This document shows, piece after piece, positions 28,242 to 36,815 of a stretch of DNA of 39,674 bases. The stretch comes from an uncultured Lysobacteraceae bacterium. GTDB lineage: Bacteria > Pseudomonadota > Gammaproteobacteria > Xanthomonadales > Xanthomonadaceae. Every line of letters starts with the position of its first letter. The stretch's first letter is position 1. Position numbers and translations under genes: made by a program. The stretch is from positions 1-39,674 of the forward strand of contig CAMLLG010000032.1 in the NCBI GenBank assembly GCA_946480825.1, read 5' to 3'. Below the pieces are notes generated by a model, which worked only from the letters and a program-made list of their open reading frames with translations, was not told the DNA's origin and did not search any database.

Positions 28242-30290
28242 TCACAGCTCCCGCACCAGCCGGAAGCCCACGTCGTCGTAGCCGCGTCCCGCTTCCAGCA
28301 GACGGCCGCCGCCGGCGCCGCGCCAACTGCGGCCCGCGGTCATCCGACGCACGCAGCTGCCCCCGGCGCAGTCGTTCAACCATTCGGCCACCGCCTTGCC
28401 GCTGTCGCTGCGCGCGGCGGCCTGGGCTTCGGCCGCGCTCGGCAGACGGTAGCGGTACTTGCTGCGCTGGCTGTGCCAGCGGGCGAAGGCGTCGGCGTCC
28501 TGCCACGACACGCAGACCACGGCGCCGCCGGCGGGCTGCTCGAACCCGGGGGTTTCCCACGTGCGCGGCGCGAGCACCCGCAGCAGCGATGCCTTCTCGC
28601 GGCACAACGATGCCGCCCGGCCGGTGGCTTTCGCGAACTCGGCGTATTCGTTCCGGGTGATCGAACTGCGCGAGACCGCGACCAGCTTTCCGCCGGCCTG
28701 CACCAGGGTCATGTCGCCGAGGGTGTCGGCCACGCGGTCGCCGGGCTGGGCGATCTTTCCGGCCCGCGTCTGCAACGCCGCGATCTGCGCGTTGTCCATG
28801 CCGATGGCTTTCGCCGATGCGACCACGCGCTGCGCGGCGGCGCGATCGAGTTTCTGCTGCGCCTGCTCCATCCGCGAGGACAGCGCCGAGGCGAGACGCT
28901 TCCGCATCTGTGTCATCCGGACCGCGCCGCGCGCGCGATCCTGCTCCGCCAGCCGCGCCATCCGGCTGATCAGGTCGCGGACGGCGGCGTCCTCGCCCTT
29001 GCGCAGGCGCTGTTCGGTCTCGTCGCCCAGCGCGGTGAGCAGACGGTCGCTCACCGCCGCGAGGCCGTCGTGGCTGGGGTCGGTGCGCCACGCGGTCATC
29101 ACGCTGTCGTAGGCGTTGCCGCCCGGTGGTGCGATCAGCCGGCGCTGCTGCAACTGCCGCTGCGCGTCGACGATGAAGCGCTGGGCGGCGGATTCGGGCG
29201 CCGCGCGCAGCATCGAATCGGTGGGGTCGGGCAGCGGCGCGCCGAGGGTCGGATCCAGGTCGCCCGCTGCCGGCAGCGGTGTCCTTTCGGGAGTCGCGCC
29301 GGCGGCGTAATTGGCCATCGCGCGTTCGGTGCTCTGACGGTCGAGGTGCACCAGCAGCGCGATGCCGCCGGCGATCGTGCCGACGACGCCGGCGGCGATC
29401 ACGAGCTGTTTCGGCCCCGTGCGGCTGCGCATCCGCGCCAGGGCGGTGCGCAGCGGCTGTTTCTGCGCGTGCGGCACGCGCCGCAACGCCTCCTGCATGT
29501 CCGGTGCATCGGTGTAGCGCTCGCCCGGGGATTTCGCGAGCGCGCGGTCGAAGAACCGCTGCCAGTGGGCCAGATGCGCGGGCAGGCGCGGGATCGGATC
29601 CTGCACGTGCTTCAACGCCATCGACAGCCCGTCCTCGGCCTTGTAGGGCAGGCTGCCGGTGAGCATCTCCCAGGTCAGCACGCCCAGGCTGTAAAGATCC
29701 GCGCGCGGATCGACATCGGTGCCGCGGGCCTGTTCCGGCGCCATGTAGGCGGTGCTGCCGACCGCGACGCCGGCGGTGGTCACGCGCGCGCCGTAGCCGC
29801 GGCGCAGGGCGATGCCGAAATCGGTCAGCATCGGCCGCTCGGCTTCGTCGAACAGCACGTTCTCGGCCTTGACGTCGCGATGCACCACGCCACGACCGTG
29901 CGCATAGGCCAGCGCCGAGAGCAGGGCTTCCAGGATTTCGCGGACGCGCGACTCGTCGCGAGTGAGATTGCGTTTGCCCAGGTGCCCGCGCGGGAACACC
30001 GGCATGGCGTAGTAGGGCTGGCCCTCGCGGGTGCGCCCGACCTCGTGGATGTGGACGATATGCGGATGATCGAGCCGGGCGATGGTGCGCGCCTCGTTCT
30101 CGAACCGGCGCCGGCCGATTTCGTCGCTCAGCACCTCCTGGCGCATGACCTTGATCGCGACGTCCCGTCCCAGCGACAACTGCTGGCCAAGGTAAACCGT
30201 GGACATGCCGCCATGTCCGAGAATGCGCAGCAGACGGTAGCCGGCGATTTCCGGCATCCCGTCCTGCTGGTCCATATGCGTGGAACCCAT
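28242..30290 (-). CDS. Transmembrane Ser/Thr protein kinase with C-terminal SUMF1-like domain
   Basis: I choose ATG 30290-30288 (682 residues), preceded by GGGGGAG. The Hanks-type kinase domain (about 18-275) has the Gly-rich loop LGHGGMSTVY, Lys47, Glu66, catalytic Asp139 in HRDVKAENV, DFG Asp157 and APEQ at 184-187, so it should be active. A membrane helix spans about 295-316. The periplasmic part has a coiled, Gln/Arg-rich region and, from about 555, a formylglycine-generating-enzyme-like fold: ITRNEYAEFA, VVCVSWQDADAFARWHSQRS, YRLPSAAEAQAAAR, and a final DVGFRLVREL. The FGE cysteine pair after the GGSW-equivalent (GRSW) is absent, so it is likely a sensing or structural domain, as in other kinase-SUMF1 fusions. 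Divergent from the gene at 30413. Confidence 0.93.
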   Translation of the reverse strand: MGSTHMDQQDGMPEIAGYRLLRILGHGGMSTVYLGQQLSLGRDVAIKVMRQEVLSDEIGRRRFENEARTIARLDHPHIVHIHEVGRTREGQPYYAMPVFPRGHLGKRNLTRDESRVREILEALLSALAYAHGRGVVHRDVKAENVLFDEAERPMLTDFGIALRRGYGARVTTAGVAVGSTAYMAPEQARGTDVDPRADLYSLGVLTWEMLTGSLPYKAEDGLSMALKHVQDPIPRLPAHLAHWQRFFDRALAKSPGERYTDAPDMQEALRRVPHAQKQPLRTALARMRSRTGPKQLVIAAGVVGTIAGGIALLVHLDRQSTERAMANYAAGATPERTPLPAAGDLDPTLGAPLPDPTDSMLRAAPESAAQRFIVDAQRQLQQRRLIAPPGGNAYDSVMTAWRTDPSHDGLAAVSDRLLTALGDETEQRLRKGEDAAVRDLISRMARLAEQDRARGAVRMTQMRKRLASALSSRMEQAQQKLDRAAAQRVVASAKAIGMDNAQIAALQTRAGKIAQPGDRVADTLGDMTLVQAGGKLVAVSRSSITRNEYAEFAKATGRAASLCREKASLLRVLAPRTWETPGFEQPAGGAVVCVSWQDADAFARWHSQRSKYRYRLPSAAEAQAAARSDSGKAVAEWLNDCAGGSCVRRMTAGRSWRGAGGGRLLEAGRGYDDVGFRLVREL

Positions 30291-30412
30291 GTACCGCTCC
30301 CCCTGCCTGCCCGTCGAGCATACCCAAGGCCGGCGGTGGAGTGAATGCGCATTCGCCGGGGTTTGTATGACGGTATGCTCAGGCTGACGAAAAAACCGGT
30401 GGAATACTGCGC

Positions 30413-31807
30413 ATGTCCTTGAAAAATTGGGCGAAACGATTCGGATGGGCCGTGCTGACCCTGGTCGTGGCCGCGGCCGGCCTGTGGACGGTGTCCCGGC
30501 TGATGGGGCCGACCGATGCCCAGGAGGCGGCGCTGGCGGCGATGCGCGAACCGATGCCTGCGGTGCGGCGCAATGCCTTTCCCGCGCTGTGGCTGATGCC
30601 CTACGACGTGCCGGCGGCGGAACGCGAGCGGGTCTTCGCCGAAGACCTGCGTCGCCTGCGCGGGATACCGCCCGCATTGCCAGGGCAGCCGCCCGGCAAG
30701 CAGGTCGATGCCGCCGCCTACGTCAGCGTCGCCGCGACCCGCTTCCCGACCCCGGCGATGCCGGCCGCGGATTCCGAGCGGTTCTGTCGGGGCCACGAAC
30801 CCTGTCTGGCGAAGGTCGAGACCGATCCCGTCGGCTATGCCGCGCTGGTCGAACGCCACGCGGCATTGCTCGACCGGGTGGAGACGCTGCATCAGTACGA
30901 CGGTCTGCGCCACGATTTCGGTCTGCGTTTCGACATGCCGTTCCCGGCGTATCAGAACGGCAACCTCGCGCGCACGCGCCACGCGCTGTGGTTCGTACAG
31001 GGCCGACGGACCGAAGCGTTCGAAGGCGTCTGCCGGTCGATCTCGGCCTGGCGACGGATCGGCGCGAACAGCGACAACCTGATTTCGCGGATGATCGGTA
31101 CCGCGTATGGCGGCCAGACCTATCCGGCGTTGTTTCTCGAGATGCTCGCGCGGACGCCGCGCGACTTCCCGTTGCCCGCCGCATGCGCGGAGGCGTTCGC
31201 ACCGACCACCGCGATCGAATCGTCGCTCTGCCTGGCCATGCGCGGCGAATTCGCGTATCAGGCGTCGGCGGTCGAACTCATCGAGAGGTCGGACGCCGCG
31301 TCGATGACGGGGATGTCGGTCCCCGATCCGCTGCTGCCGCTCATCCACGATGCCGAAACCACCCTGGGCAACAGCGCCGAGACCCTGGGGCATTTCTGCC
31401 GGCCCGAGATCGAGCGCGATCTGCGCGCGGACCTGCTGATGCCGCCGCCGGCCCCGCCTGCGGGCTGGCGCCTGCAATGCGTGGCCAATGCGCTGGGCTG
31501 CGTGCTCGGCGACATCGCCTTTCCTGATTTCGGGGCTTATGCGGGGCGGGCTCTCGATGCCAACGCGCGCCTGCGCCTGATCGCCGAAGTGCTGCGGATG
31601 CGCGCGGATGGGACGGCCCCCGGCGAGGTCGCGGTCCGGTTGCGCGCGGCGCAGGATCGGGTGGGGTCGCGCATGCGCGAACTGTCTCTGGGCGATGACG
31701 GCAGGACCGTGCGCATGCGCAACTACGACGACAGCCGCGGCGAGTTCACGGAGATCGCGTTGCCGCCCTATCTTCAGCCCGCGGCGCCGATGCCGGCCTC
31801 ACCCTGA
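30413..31807 (+). CDS. Unrecognised single-pass membrane protein, Cys-rich periplasmic domain
   Basis: 464 residues from ATG 30413, with GGTGGA upstream. A basic start (MSLKNWAKRFGW) precedes one helix (AVLTLVVAAAGLWTVSRLMG, 13-32), predicting a large extracytoplasmic domain. That domain is helix-rich and carries about ten cysteines, some closely paired (FCRGHEPC, and CVANALGC), suggesting disulfides. No enzymatic motif is evident. It is divergent from the kinase-SUMF1 gene, with a 122-base gap, and might be its partner or co-regulated, but nothing proves this. Its last nine bases overlap the end of the convergent DUF4442 gene. Confidence 0.85.
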   Translation: MSLKNWAKRFGWAVLTLVVAAAGLWTVSRLMGPTDAQEAALAAMREPMPAVRRNAFPALWLMPYDVPAAERERVFAEDLRRLRGIPPALPGQPPGKQVDAAAYVSVAATRFPTPAMPAADSERFCRGHEPCLAKVETDPVGYAALVERHAALLDRVETLHQYDGLRHDFGLRFDMPFPAYQNGNLARTRHALWFVQGRRTEAFEGVCRSISAWRRIGANSDNLISRMIGTAYGGQTYPALFLEMLARTPRDFPLPAACAEAFAPTTAIESSLCLAMRGEFAYQASAVELIERSDAASMTGMSVPDPLLPLIHDAETTLGNSAETLGHFCRPEIERDLRADLLMPPPAPPAGWRLQCVANALGCVLGDIAFPDFGAYAGRALDANARLRLIAEVLRMRADGTAPGEVAVRLRAAQDRVGSRMRELSLGDDGRTVRMRNYDDSRGEFTEIALPPYLQPAAPMPASP

Positions 31808-32272
31808 CGCGGGCGCTTCCTTTTTTCTGCGGATGTACAACTGCTTGCGCACGCGCGCCACGACGTCGCCGTCGCCGTCGACGACATCGGTGTCGCACCA
31901 GCGAAGATATTTTTCGCCGCCCGCGGTGGCGGCGCGGATCTCGTCCAGCATCGCGTCGTCGACCCGGAACGTCGCGCGCACGGTGCCGCGGCCGGGTTTG
32001 AGGAATTCGATCTCGCCGGCCTTGTCCCAGACGATGTAGTCGCGGCCGATGGCGTGGATCGTCAGCAGCATCCAGAACGGATCGGTCATCGCGAACAGGC
32101 TGCCGCCGAAATGGACGCCCACGTAGTTGCGGTTCCACCAGTGGGCGCGCAGTTCGACTTCGGCGCTGCGCCAGTCGTCGCCGATCGCGCGGACGCGCAC
32201 GCCGGCGAACAGGAACGGCGGCCACACGTTCAGGAGACGCCGCAGACCGCGCGGCGAGAGATTGCCGAACAT
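31799..32272 (-). CDS. DUF4442 / hotdog-fold thioesterase-like protein
   Basis: 157 residues starting seven bases after the cnoX-like stop, so probably co-translated. The sequence matches DUF4442: LRAHWWNRNYVGVHFGGSLFAMTDPFWML followed by WDKAGEIEFLKPGRG. DUF4442 is a hotdog fold related to PaaI-type acyl-CoA thioesterases. HFGGSLFAM corresponds to the active-site loop, where PaaI has HGG and an Asp/Glu further on. Acyl substrate unknown. Its 3' end overlaps the convergent upstream gene by nine bases. Confidence 0.88.
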   Translation of the reverse strand: MFGNLSPRGLRRLLNVWPPFLFAGVRVRAIGDDWRSAEVELRAHWWNRNYVGVHFGGSLFAMTDPFWMLLTIHAIGRDYIVWDKAGEIEFLKPGRGTVRATFRVDDAMLDEIRAATAGGEKYLRWCDTDVVDGDGDVVARVRKQLYIRRKKEAPASG

Positions 32273-32279
32273 GCGCGGG

Positions 32280-33149
32280 TCAGACCAGCAGCAGCGACGA
32301 CATCTTGCGCCGGTACTGGCCGACCAGATCTTCGTCCTCGATCACCCGGAAGGCGTCGATCAGCGCCTTGCGCGGCAGGCCGTCCTCGTAGCCGCGATCG
32401 CGGCGCAGCATTTCCAGAAACGCCTCCAGCCCATCCTGCGAACGTCCGGCGACGATGTGGTGCACGCCGAGCAGATGACGTGCGCGCAGATCGGCCGGGT
32501 CGGCATCGACCGCGGCCTGCAGCGCATCGACCGTCGGTGCGTCCTTGAGCAGGGCTGCGAAACCGAGACGGGCGCGGGCGCGCACGGCGCGGTCGTCGGT
32601 GGCGAGATTCGCGGGCAGGCCGTCGAGCAGACGCTCGGCTTCGCCGGCATCGCCGGTCCGCAGCAGGGCGAGCACCAGTTCGAGCTTCAGTTCGTCCTTG
32701 TCGGGTGCGGCCGCGATCTCTTCGCGCAGCCGCGCGATTTCGATCTGCGGATCGATCGCGACGGCAGCGGCCGGTTCCGGTTCCGGTTCCGCGGCGGCGA
32801 GCGGTTCGATGCCGTGATGTTTGAAGAATTCGCGCAGTTGGCCTTCCGGCAGCGCGCCCTGGAAGCCGTCGACCAGTTGCCCGTCCTTGACCAGCACGAC
32901 GGTCGGAATGGAACGGATCTGGAAGGCCGCGCCGAGCTCCTGTTCGGCTTCCACATCGACCTTCGCGAGCACGAAAGCGCCGCCGTAATCCGCCGCGAAT
33001 TTCTCCAGAACGGGCCCCAGGGTTTTGCAGGGCGCGCACCATTCGGCCCAGAAATCCAACAGCACCGGCGTTTGCAGCGATCGTTGCAGGACATCGGTTT
33101 CGAAATTCCGTGCGGTGGCGTCGAACACGTGGGGGGCAGGGGCGGACAT
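32280..33149 (-). CDS. cnoX: Thioredoxin-TPR co-chaperone (CnoX/YbbN)
   Basis: 289 residues: an N-terminal thioredoxin domain with active site W37-C38-A-P-C41 (FWAEWCAPCKTLGP), cis-Pro in IRSIPTVVLV, then an Ala/Glu/Pro linker at about 115-130 and tetratricopeptide-like helices to the end (LELVLALLRTGDAGEAERLL; LRARHLLGVHHIVAGR). This is the YbbN/CnoX architecture, which protects and transfers substrates to GroEL/ES under oxidative or chlorine stress. E. coli CnoX has an inactive redox site; here the CxxC is intact, as in Caulobacter CnoX, so oxidoreductase activity is expected. Cytosolic, paired with the DUF4442 gene. Confidence 0.93.
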   Translation of the reverse strand: MSAPAPHVFDATARNFETDVLQRSLQTPVLLDFWAEWCAPCKTLGPVLEKFAADYGGAFVLAKVDVEAEQELGAAFQIRSIPTVVLVKDGQLVDGFQGALPEGQLREFFKHHGIEPLAAAEPEPEPAAAVAIDPQIEIARLREEIAAAPDKDELKLELVLALLRTGDAGEAERLLDGLPANLATDDRAVRARARLGFAALLKDAPTVDALQAAVDADPADLRARHLLGVHHIVAGRSQDGLEAFLEMLRRDRGYEDGLPRKALIDAFRVIEDEDLVGQYRRKMSSLLLV

Positions 33150-33241
33150 GGGCGGTTCCGTGAACGTGAATGGCCTCTATTGTGCCAGCGGCGGCCCTTT
33201 CCAAGGGCGGGCGCGGTGCGGGCGTCGTCGTCGACAGCGTT

Positions 33242-34144
33242 CTATTCGTGTCCGAACAGCAGATTCGCCGGTGAATACTGATCGGTGAGCGGCCGCACGT
33301 CCGTGACCGGCGGCTGCGGCCACGCATCCAGTTCGCCGGCGAAAATGCCGACCTCGGCCAGACGCGGTTGCAGGGCCCGACCGCGCGCGCGCATGACGTC
33401 CGGCGGCGGCAGGCCGTCGCGGCCGGCGAGGATGATGCGGTTGCCCAGCATCATGTCCACGATCCGGGTGTCGCCGAATACGGCCTGGTAGGTCGCGGCT
33501 TCGTAGGGCGCCAGCGGTCCGCGCGCGAAAGTGTTCGACGCCACCACGCCGCCCGGCGCGAGCAGCGCCTTCACTTCGCCGATGAACTCGCGGGTCATCA
33601 GGTGCTCGGGCACGTACACGCGTTCGTAGGCATCGATCACGATCAGGTCGTAGCGCGCGCCCGCGCGCAACTGCCGGCGCACGAACACGCGACCGTCGCC
33701 GATCCGGGTGCGCAGACGCGGGTCTTCGCGGTAACCGAAATGGCGCCTGGCGACATCGACGACCGCGGGGTCCAGTTCGACCACGTCGATGCGCAGGCCG
33801 GGTTCGACGCTGCGCATCGCGGTCGGAATGACGCCGCCGCCGAGGCCGATGATCAGGACCCGTCGCGCCCCGGGATTCGCGAGCAGCCCTGCGAACACGC
33901 CGCGGGTGTACGGCACAGCCAGTCTGGTCGGCGTACGCAGCGAAACGCAGGTCTGCATGCCGTTCCGACGCGCGAACGACATGCAGCGGTATTCGCTGTT
34001 CTCGGTGACGATGATGTCGCGATACATCGATTTCTGCCGATGCACGATCCGCCCGCCCTCGACCTCGTTCGACGGCGCGCAGCCGGACAGCGCCGCCGAC
34101 AGCGCGAGCGCGAACGCCAGGAACGGACCAGGGCTACGGCGCAC
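33242..34144 (-). CDS. Spermidine-synthase-like domain protein with lipoprotein-like N-terminus
   Basis: 300 residues from GTG 34144, overlapping the upstream membrane gene by 11 bases. Residues 1-22 read as a lipoprotein signal: basic start, FLAFALALSAA core, L-S-G-C22 lipobox. The rest is an aminopropyltransferase/Rossmann fold: VLIIGLGGGVIPTA (97-109), VVELDPAVVDVARRHFG and YDLIVIDAYERVYVPEHL. True spermidine synthases have a D-[ST]-[TS]-D-P loop here; DAYERVYVP departs from it, so polyamine synthesis is unlikely. In fused homologues this domain follows about seven membrane helices on one chain; here the chain is split. Either the hydrophobic start is the last helix of a frameshifted fusion, or this is a true separate lipoprotein. 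Confidence 0.82.
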   Translation of the reverse strand: MRRSPGPFLAFALALSAALSGCAPSNEVEGGRIVHRQKSMYRDIIVTENSEYRCMSFARRNGMQTCVSLRTPTRLAVPYTRGVFAGLLANPGARRVLIIGLGGGVIPTAMRSVEPGLRIDVVELDPAVVDVARRHFGYREDPRLRTRIGDGRVFVRRQLRAGARYDLIVIDAYERVYVPEHLMTREFIGEVKALLAPGGVVASNTFARGPLAPYEAATYQAVFGDTRIVDMMLGNRIILAGRDGLPPPDVMRARGRALQPRLAEVGIFAGELDAWPQPPVTDVRPLTDQYSPANLLFGHE

Positions 34145-34808
34145 GGCGACGATCGCTCGCGCACAGCGCCGTGCCGATCGCGAAGGAGATCGCGATCAGG
34201 CCCAGCACGATCGTGTCGATCTCGAACAGCAGCACCAGATAGAACGTGGTGAGGATGGTGCCGCCGGCGGAGCCCAGCGTCGACGCGAAATACAGCCGTC
34301 CCGCGGATTGCCCCGATTTGTCCAGGTCCCGGATCAGCAGCCGCACGGCATACGGCGAGACCATGCCCGAGAACAGCGTCGGCGCGCCGAACATCAGCAG
34401 CGCCGCGAGCAGCGAGCCGTAGCGGGGATCCTCGATCGCGAACGACAGTGCGTCGAAGGCGGCATCGCCGAAGAACACGATCGGCAACGCCAGCAGCGCT
34501 TCCGCCATCAGCAGCAGCCCCAGCCCGGTCAGCGAGGGCGTGCGCAGCGACAGTTGGCCGCCGATCAGATAACCCACCGCCAACGCCGCCATGAACACCG
34601 CGATCAGCGCACCCCACACGAAGATCGAACTGCCGAAGTAGGGCGCCATCAGACGCCCGCCCAGCAACTCGACGCCCATCACGAAGAATCCGCTCCAGCC
34701 GGCAGCCAGATAGAGCGCCGGGTTGCGCCAGCGCGGGATCGGCGCGACCGCCGGGGACATCGCACGAAGCGCCGTCGGCTGGGTGGTCTCGGGCAGGGAG
34801 GCGGACAT
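34134..34808 (-). CDS. Membrane half of a split fused MFS/spermidine-synthase-type protein
   Basis: 224 residues from ATG 34808, about six hydrophobic helices: YLAAGWSGFFVMGVELLGGR, ALIAVFMAALAVGYLIGG, LGLLLMAEALLALPIVFF, LLAALLMFGAPTLFSGMVSP, GRLYFASTLGSAGGTILTTF and IVLGLIAISFAIGTAL. The E-L-x-G-G-R-L-x-A-P-Y-F-G and G-x2-S-P signatures are those of the N-terminal domain of fused membrane/spermidine-synthase-like proteins. It ends after a basic tail (CASDRRRAP) 11 bases inside the catalytic gene, in a different frame. Confidence 0.85.
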   Translation of the reverse strand: MSASLPETTQPTALRAMSPAVAPIPRWRNPALYLAAGWSGFFVMGVELLGGRLMAPYFGSSIFVWGALIAVFMAALAVGYLIGGQLSLRTPSLTGLGLLLMAEALLALPIVFFGDAAFDALSFAIEDPRYGSLLAALLMFGAPTLFSGMVSPYAVRLLIRDLDKSGQSAGRLYFASTLGSAGGTILTTFYLVLLFEIDTIVLGLIAISFAIGTALCASDRRRAP

Positions 34809-34878
34809 GCGATGGCTTCCGGGCGGGGACCGGCGATTGTGCCAGCGGTCGCGCCCTGTCGGTCAACGTAAAAAGGAT

Positions 34879-34917
34879 TTGACATCCGGGGTTCGAAATG
34901 TATGCTTCAATTTACAT
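34879..34917 (+). promoter_or_regulatory. Promoter with candidate XRE operator
   Basis: TTGACA (34879-34884) and TATGCT (34901-34906), 16 bases apart, precede the four-gene operon. ATGTA (34898-34902) and TACAT (34913-34917) form an inverted repeat over the -10 box, where the operon's own XRE protein could repress. The operator is inference. Confidence 0.65.
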
Positions 34918-34940
34918 CATGTCATGCGGGAGTGACTTTC

Positions 34941-35579
34941 ATGGGCATACCGGCCTGGATGCGTTGGGTGTTGATGGTGACTGCGGGCTTCGCGCTCTGG
35001 CTGCTGCTGGCGGAGCCCGGGGCCGTGCCGGGCTGGGATACGGGGCGGATCGGGATGGTGTTGCTGGTCGGCAGCGCGTGGGGTTTGCTGTATGCCGTCT
35101 CGCGGACGCCGCGGGAAGCGCTGGCCGGTTCGGCGTCGCCGGCGGAATGGCAGGCGCGCGTCGGCGCCGGCTTCACCACGATCGCGATGGCTTACTTCCT
35201 CGCGAAGATGCACGTCTTCAACGCCGCCGCGATTCCCCACAATCCCGACGCTGCCGCGGTCGGTCGCAATCTGGTGATGCTGCTGATCGCCTGGGCGATT
35301 CTGTCGAACGTGCTGGCGTCGCGCTGGAAAGGCGCGGTGGACGCCGACGAACGCGACCGCGAGATCGCCGCGCGGGCCGCCGGGTGGGGCCGCGGTGCGC
35401 TGATCTTCTGCGTCATCGGCATTGCGGTCATGCTGGTTTTCTCGCCTGCGCACAGACTCGAATGGGCGACACCGTCGACGATCGGCAATCTGCTGGTGTT
35501 CGCGCTGATGTGGGGTTGGCTGTGCGAGCACGTGGCGACGCTGGTGCATTACCGTCGCGACAGGAGGGCGGGCGCATGA
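34941..35579 (+). CDS. Four-helix membrane protein with DERDREI motif
   Basis: I start at ATG 34941 (212 residues; GGGAG nine bases upstream) rather than at the frame opening over the promoter. Hydrophobic segments lie at about 6-22, 31-47, 74-92 and 105-125, with two more after residue 150. A cytoplasmic loop carries DADERDREIAARAAGWGRG (about 134-152). A DERDxxI loop occurs in small integral membrane families such as DUF2178; I consider that only a resemblance. It overlaps the next gene by four bases. Function unknown. Confidence 0.82.
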   Translation: MGIPAWMRWVLMVTAGFALWLLLAEPGAVPGWDTGRIGMVLLVGSAWGLLYAVSRTPREALAGSASPAEWQARVGAGFTTIAMAYFLAKMHVFNAAAIPHNPDAAAVGRNLVMLLIAWAILSNVLASRWKGAVDADERDREIAARAAGWGRGALIFCVIGIAVMLVFSPAHRLEWATPSTIGNLLVFALMWGWLCEHVATLVHYRRDRRAGA

Positions 35580-36007
35580 ACAGGCACGAGCATTCGGCGT
35601 GGTGGCGCTTCGGCCTGGGCGGCGCGGTATGCGGTTATCTCTTCTGGAAACTCCTCTTTTCGGATTCGATCGCTCCCATGGGCGAATGGGGCGGTCTCCA
35701 TGATGCGCTCAACATTGTTCTGGTGATCGCCCTTCTCATAGGCGAATACCTCCGCAAACGCAAAGGGATCGCGCAGGACGAAAGAGATCGCGCCATCTCG
35801 GGGATCGCGGCGCAGAACGCACTGGCCGCCCTGTGCATCGTCGTGCTCACGACGCCGATGATCATCAGAAACGACACGTCGGGCACGGAGCATGTGATCG
35901 TTCGTCAATTCGATTGGCTGTTGTTCTATGGCGTCGCCTGCGTCGCCTTCGCCATCTGGGTCGAAGCGGCCGTCACCGTGTTCCATCACTGGCGGGACCG
36001 TCGATGA
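35576..36007 (+). CDS. Small membrane protein with DERDRAI motif
   Basis: 143 residues, ATG 35576 overlapping the preceding stop. It has about four hydrophobic segments: [50 protein letters not shown] and [22 protein letters not shown]. Between the second and third lies [20 protein letters not shown], the same DERDR-x-I loop as its neighbour, so the two are probably distant paralogues, perhaps a heteromer. It overlaps the XRE gene by four bases. Lower GC in its middle than the surroundings. Function unknown. Confidence 0.82.
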   Translation: MNRHEHSAWWRFGLGGAVCGYLFWKLLFSDSIAPMGEWGGLHDALNIVLVIALLIGEYLRKRKGIAQDERDRAISGIAAQNALAALCIVVLTTPMIIRNDTSGTEHVIVRQFDWLLFYGVACVAFAIWVEAAVTVFHHWRDRR

Positions 36008-36222
36008 CGGCGCCTCCCATCGCCAACCAGATCCGCCGCCTGCGCTTCGATCGCGGCGAAATGACCCAGGAGGCGCTGGCGCAGGCCTGTGGCGTGACCC
36101 GGCAGACCATCATCGCGCTCGAGGCGGGCCGCTACACGCCGTCGCTGGAGCTCGCGTTCCGGATCGCGCGCGCGTTCGGGGTCGGCGTCGAGGACGTGTT
36201 CCAGTGGAAGGATGTCGAATGA
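36004..36222 (+). CDS. Small XRE-family transcriptional regulator
   Basis: 72 residues, nearly all helix-turn-helix: [21 protein letters not shown] (20-40), followed by [26 protein letters not shown]. This is the compact Cro/C1 form often encoded beside membrane proteins with DERD loops. It overlaps both neighbours by four bases, so it is made in step with them and probably represses the operon from the site at 34898-34917. Confidence 0.93.
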   Translation: MTAPPIANQIRRLRFDRGEMTQEALAQACGVTRQTIIALEAGRYTPSLELAFRIARAFGVGVEDVFQWKDVE

Positions 36223-36815
36223 TGCGCGGACCGATCTGGATGCATGGATCGATGCTGCCCGGTGCCGTGGCTTTGGCGCTGCATCTCGCTGTCGTCGTCG
36301 TCTTCGCGCTTCTGCTCGAAGGCTATTCGCATCGCGAATTTCCGCTCGCACTGCTGGGTGCGCGGAATGTGCCCCGCGCGCTGGCGTTCAACCTCTGCGC
36401 CTTCGTGCTGCCCGGTGCGCTGTCGGCGATGGCGATGTGGCGCCTGCGTTCTGCATTGCCCGCCGCCGCGCGCTGGCCGGCGCGCATCGGCACGCAACTC
36501 ATGGTGCTGGCCGGCATCGCGTTCGCCGCGCAGGGCGTGTTGCCGCTGGATCCGGGCGATGTCGGTGCCCCGTCCAACGCCGCGCATGCGTTGTCGTGGA
36601 CCGTGTGGTGGATCGCCGGCACCAGCGGTGCGGTCCTGCTGGCCCGGGCGGCGCCGACAGGGCGCCTGCGCGCGCTCGCGGCCGTCGTGGCGGTCGCGAT
36701 CCCCGCACTCGCGCTGCCGCCCTGGCCGGGCGCGCTCGCGGCGTTCGCGCCGCGGGCCGCTTTCGTCGCGTGGCTGCTGTGGGTCGCGCTGTCGGCGCGG
36801 CTCAGCCGTGCTTGA
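36219..36815 (+). CDS. Six-helix membrane protein, DUF998-like
   Basis: 198 residues from ATG 36219 (an adjacent ATG at 36222 is equally possible). Six hydrophobic segments span nearly the whole length. The stretch [22 protein letters not shown] between helices resembles the DUF998 loop (F-P-x-D ... H), but the match is by eye only. Last gene of the XRE operon; its 3' end overlaps the convergent SemiSWEET gene by 14 bases. Confidence 0.82.
   Translation: MMRGPIWMHGSMLPGAVALALHLAVVVVFALLLEGYSHREFPLALLGARNVPRALAFNLCAFVLPGALSAMAMWRLRSALPAAARWPARIGTQLMVLAGIAFAAQGVLPLDPGDVGAPSNAAHALSWTVWWIAGTSGAVLLARAAPTGRLRALAAVVAVAIPALALPPWPGALAAFAPRAAFVAWLLWVALSARLSRA

Noticed and set aside
29279..30290. SUMF1-like kinase as the activating enzyme for the sulfatase
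   Set aside because: The active-site cysteine pair is missing and the genes are 23 kb apart.
27486..30344. 952-codon plus-strand frame opposite DUF502 and the kinase
   Set aside because: Shadow frame; the minus-strand genes have full catalytic motifs.
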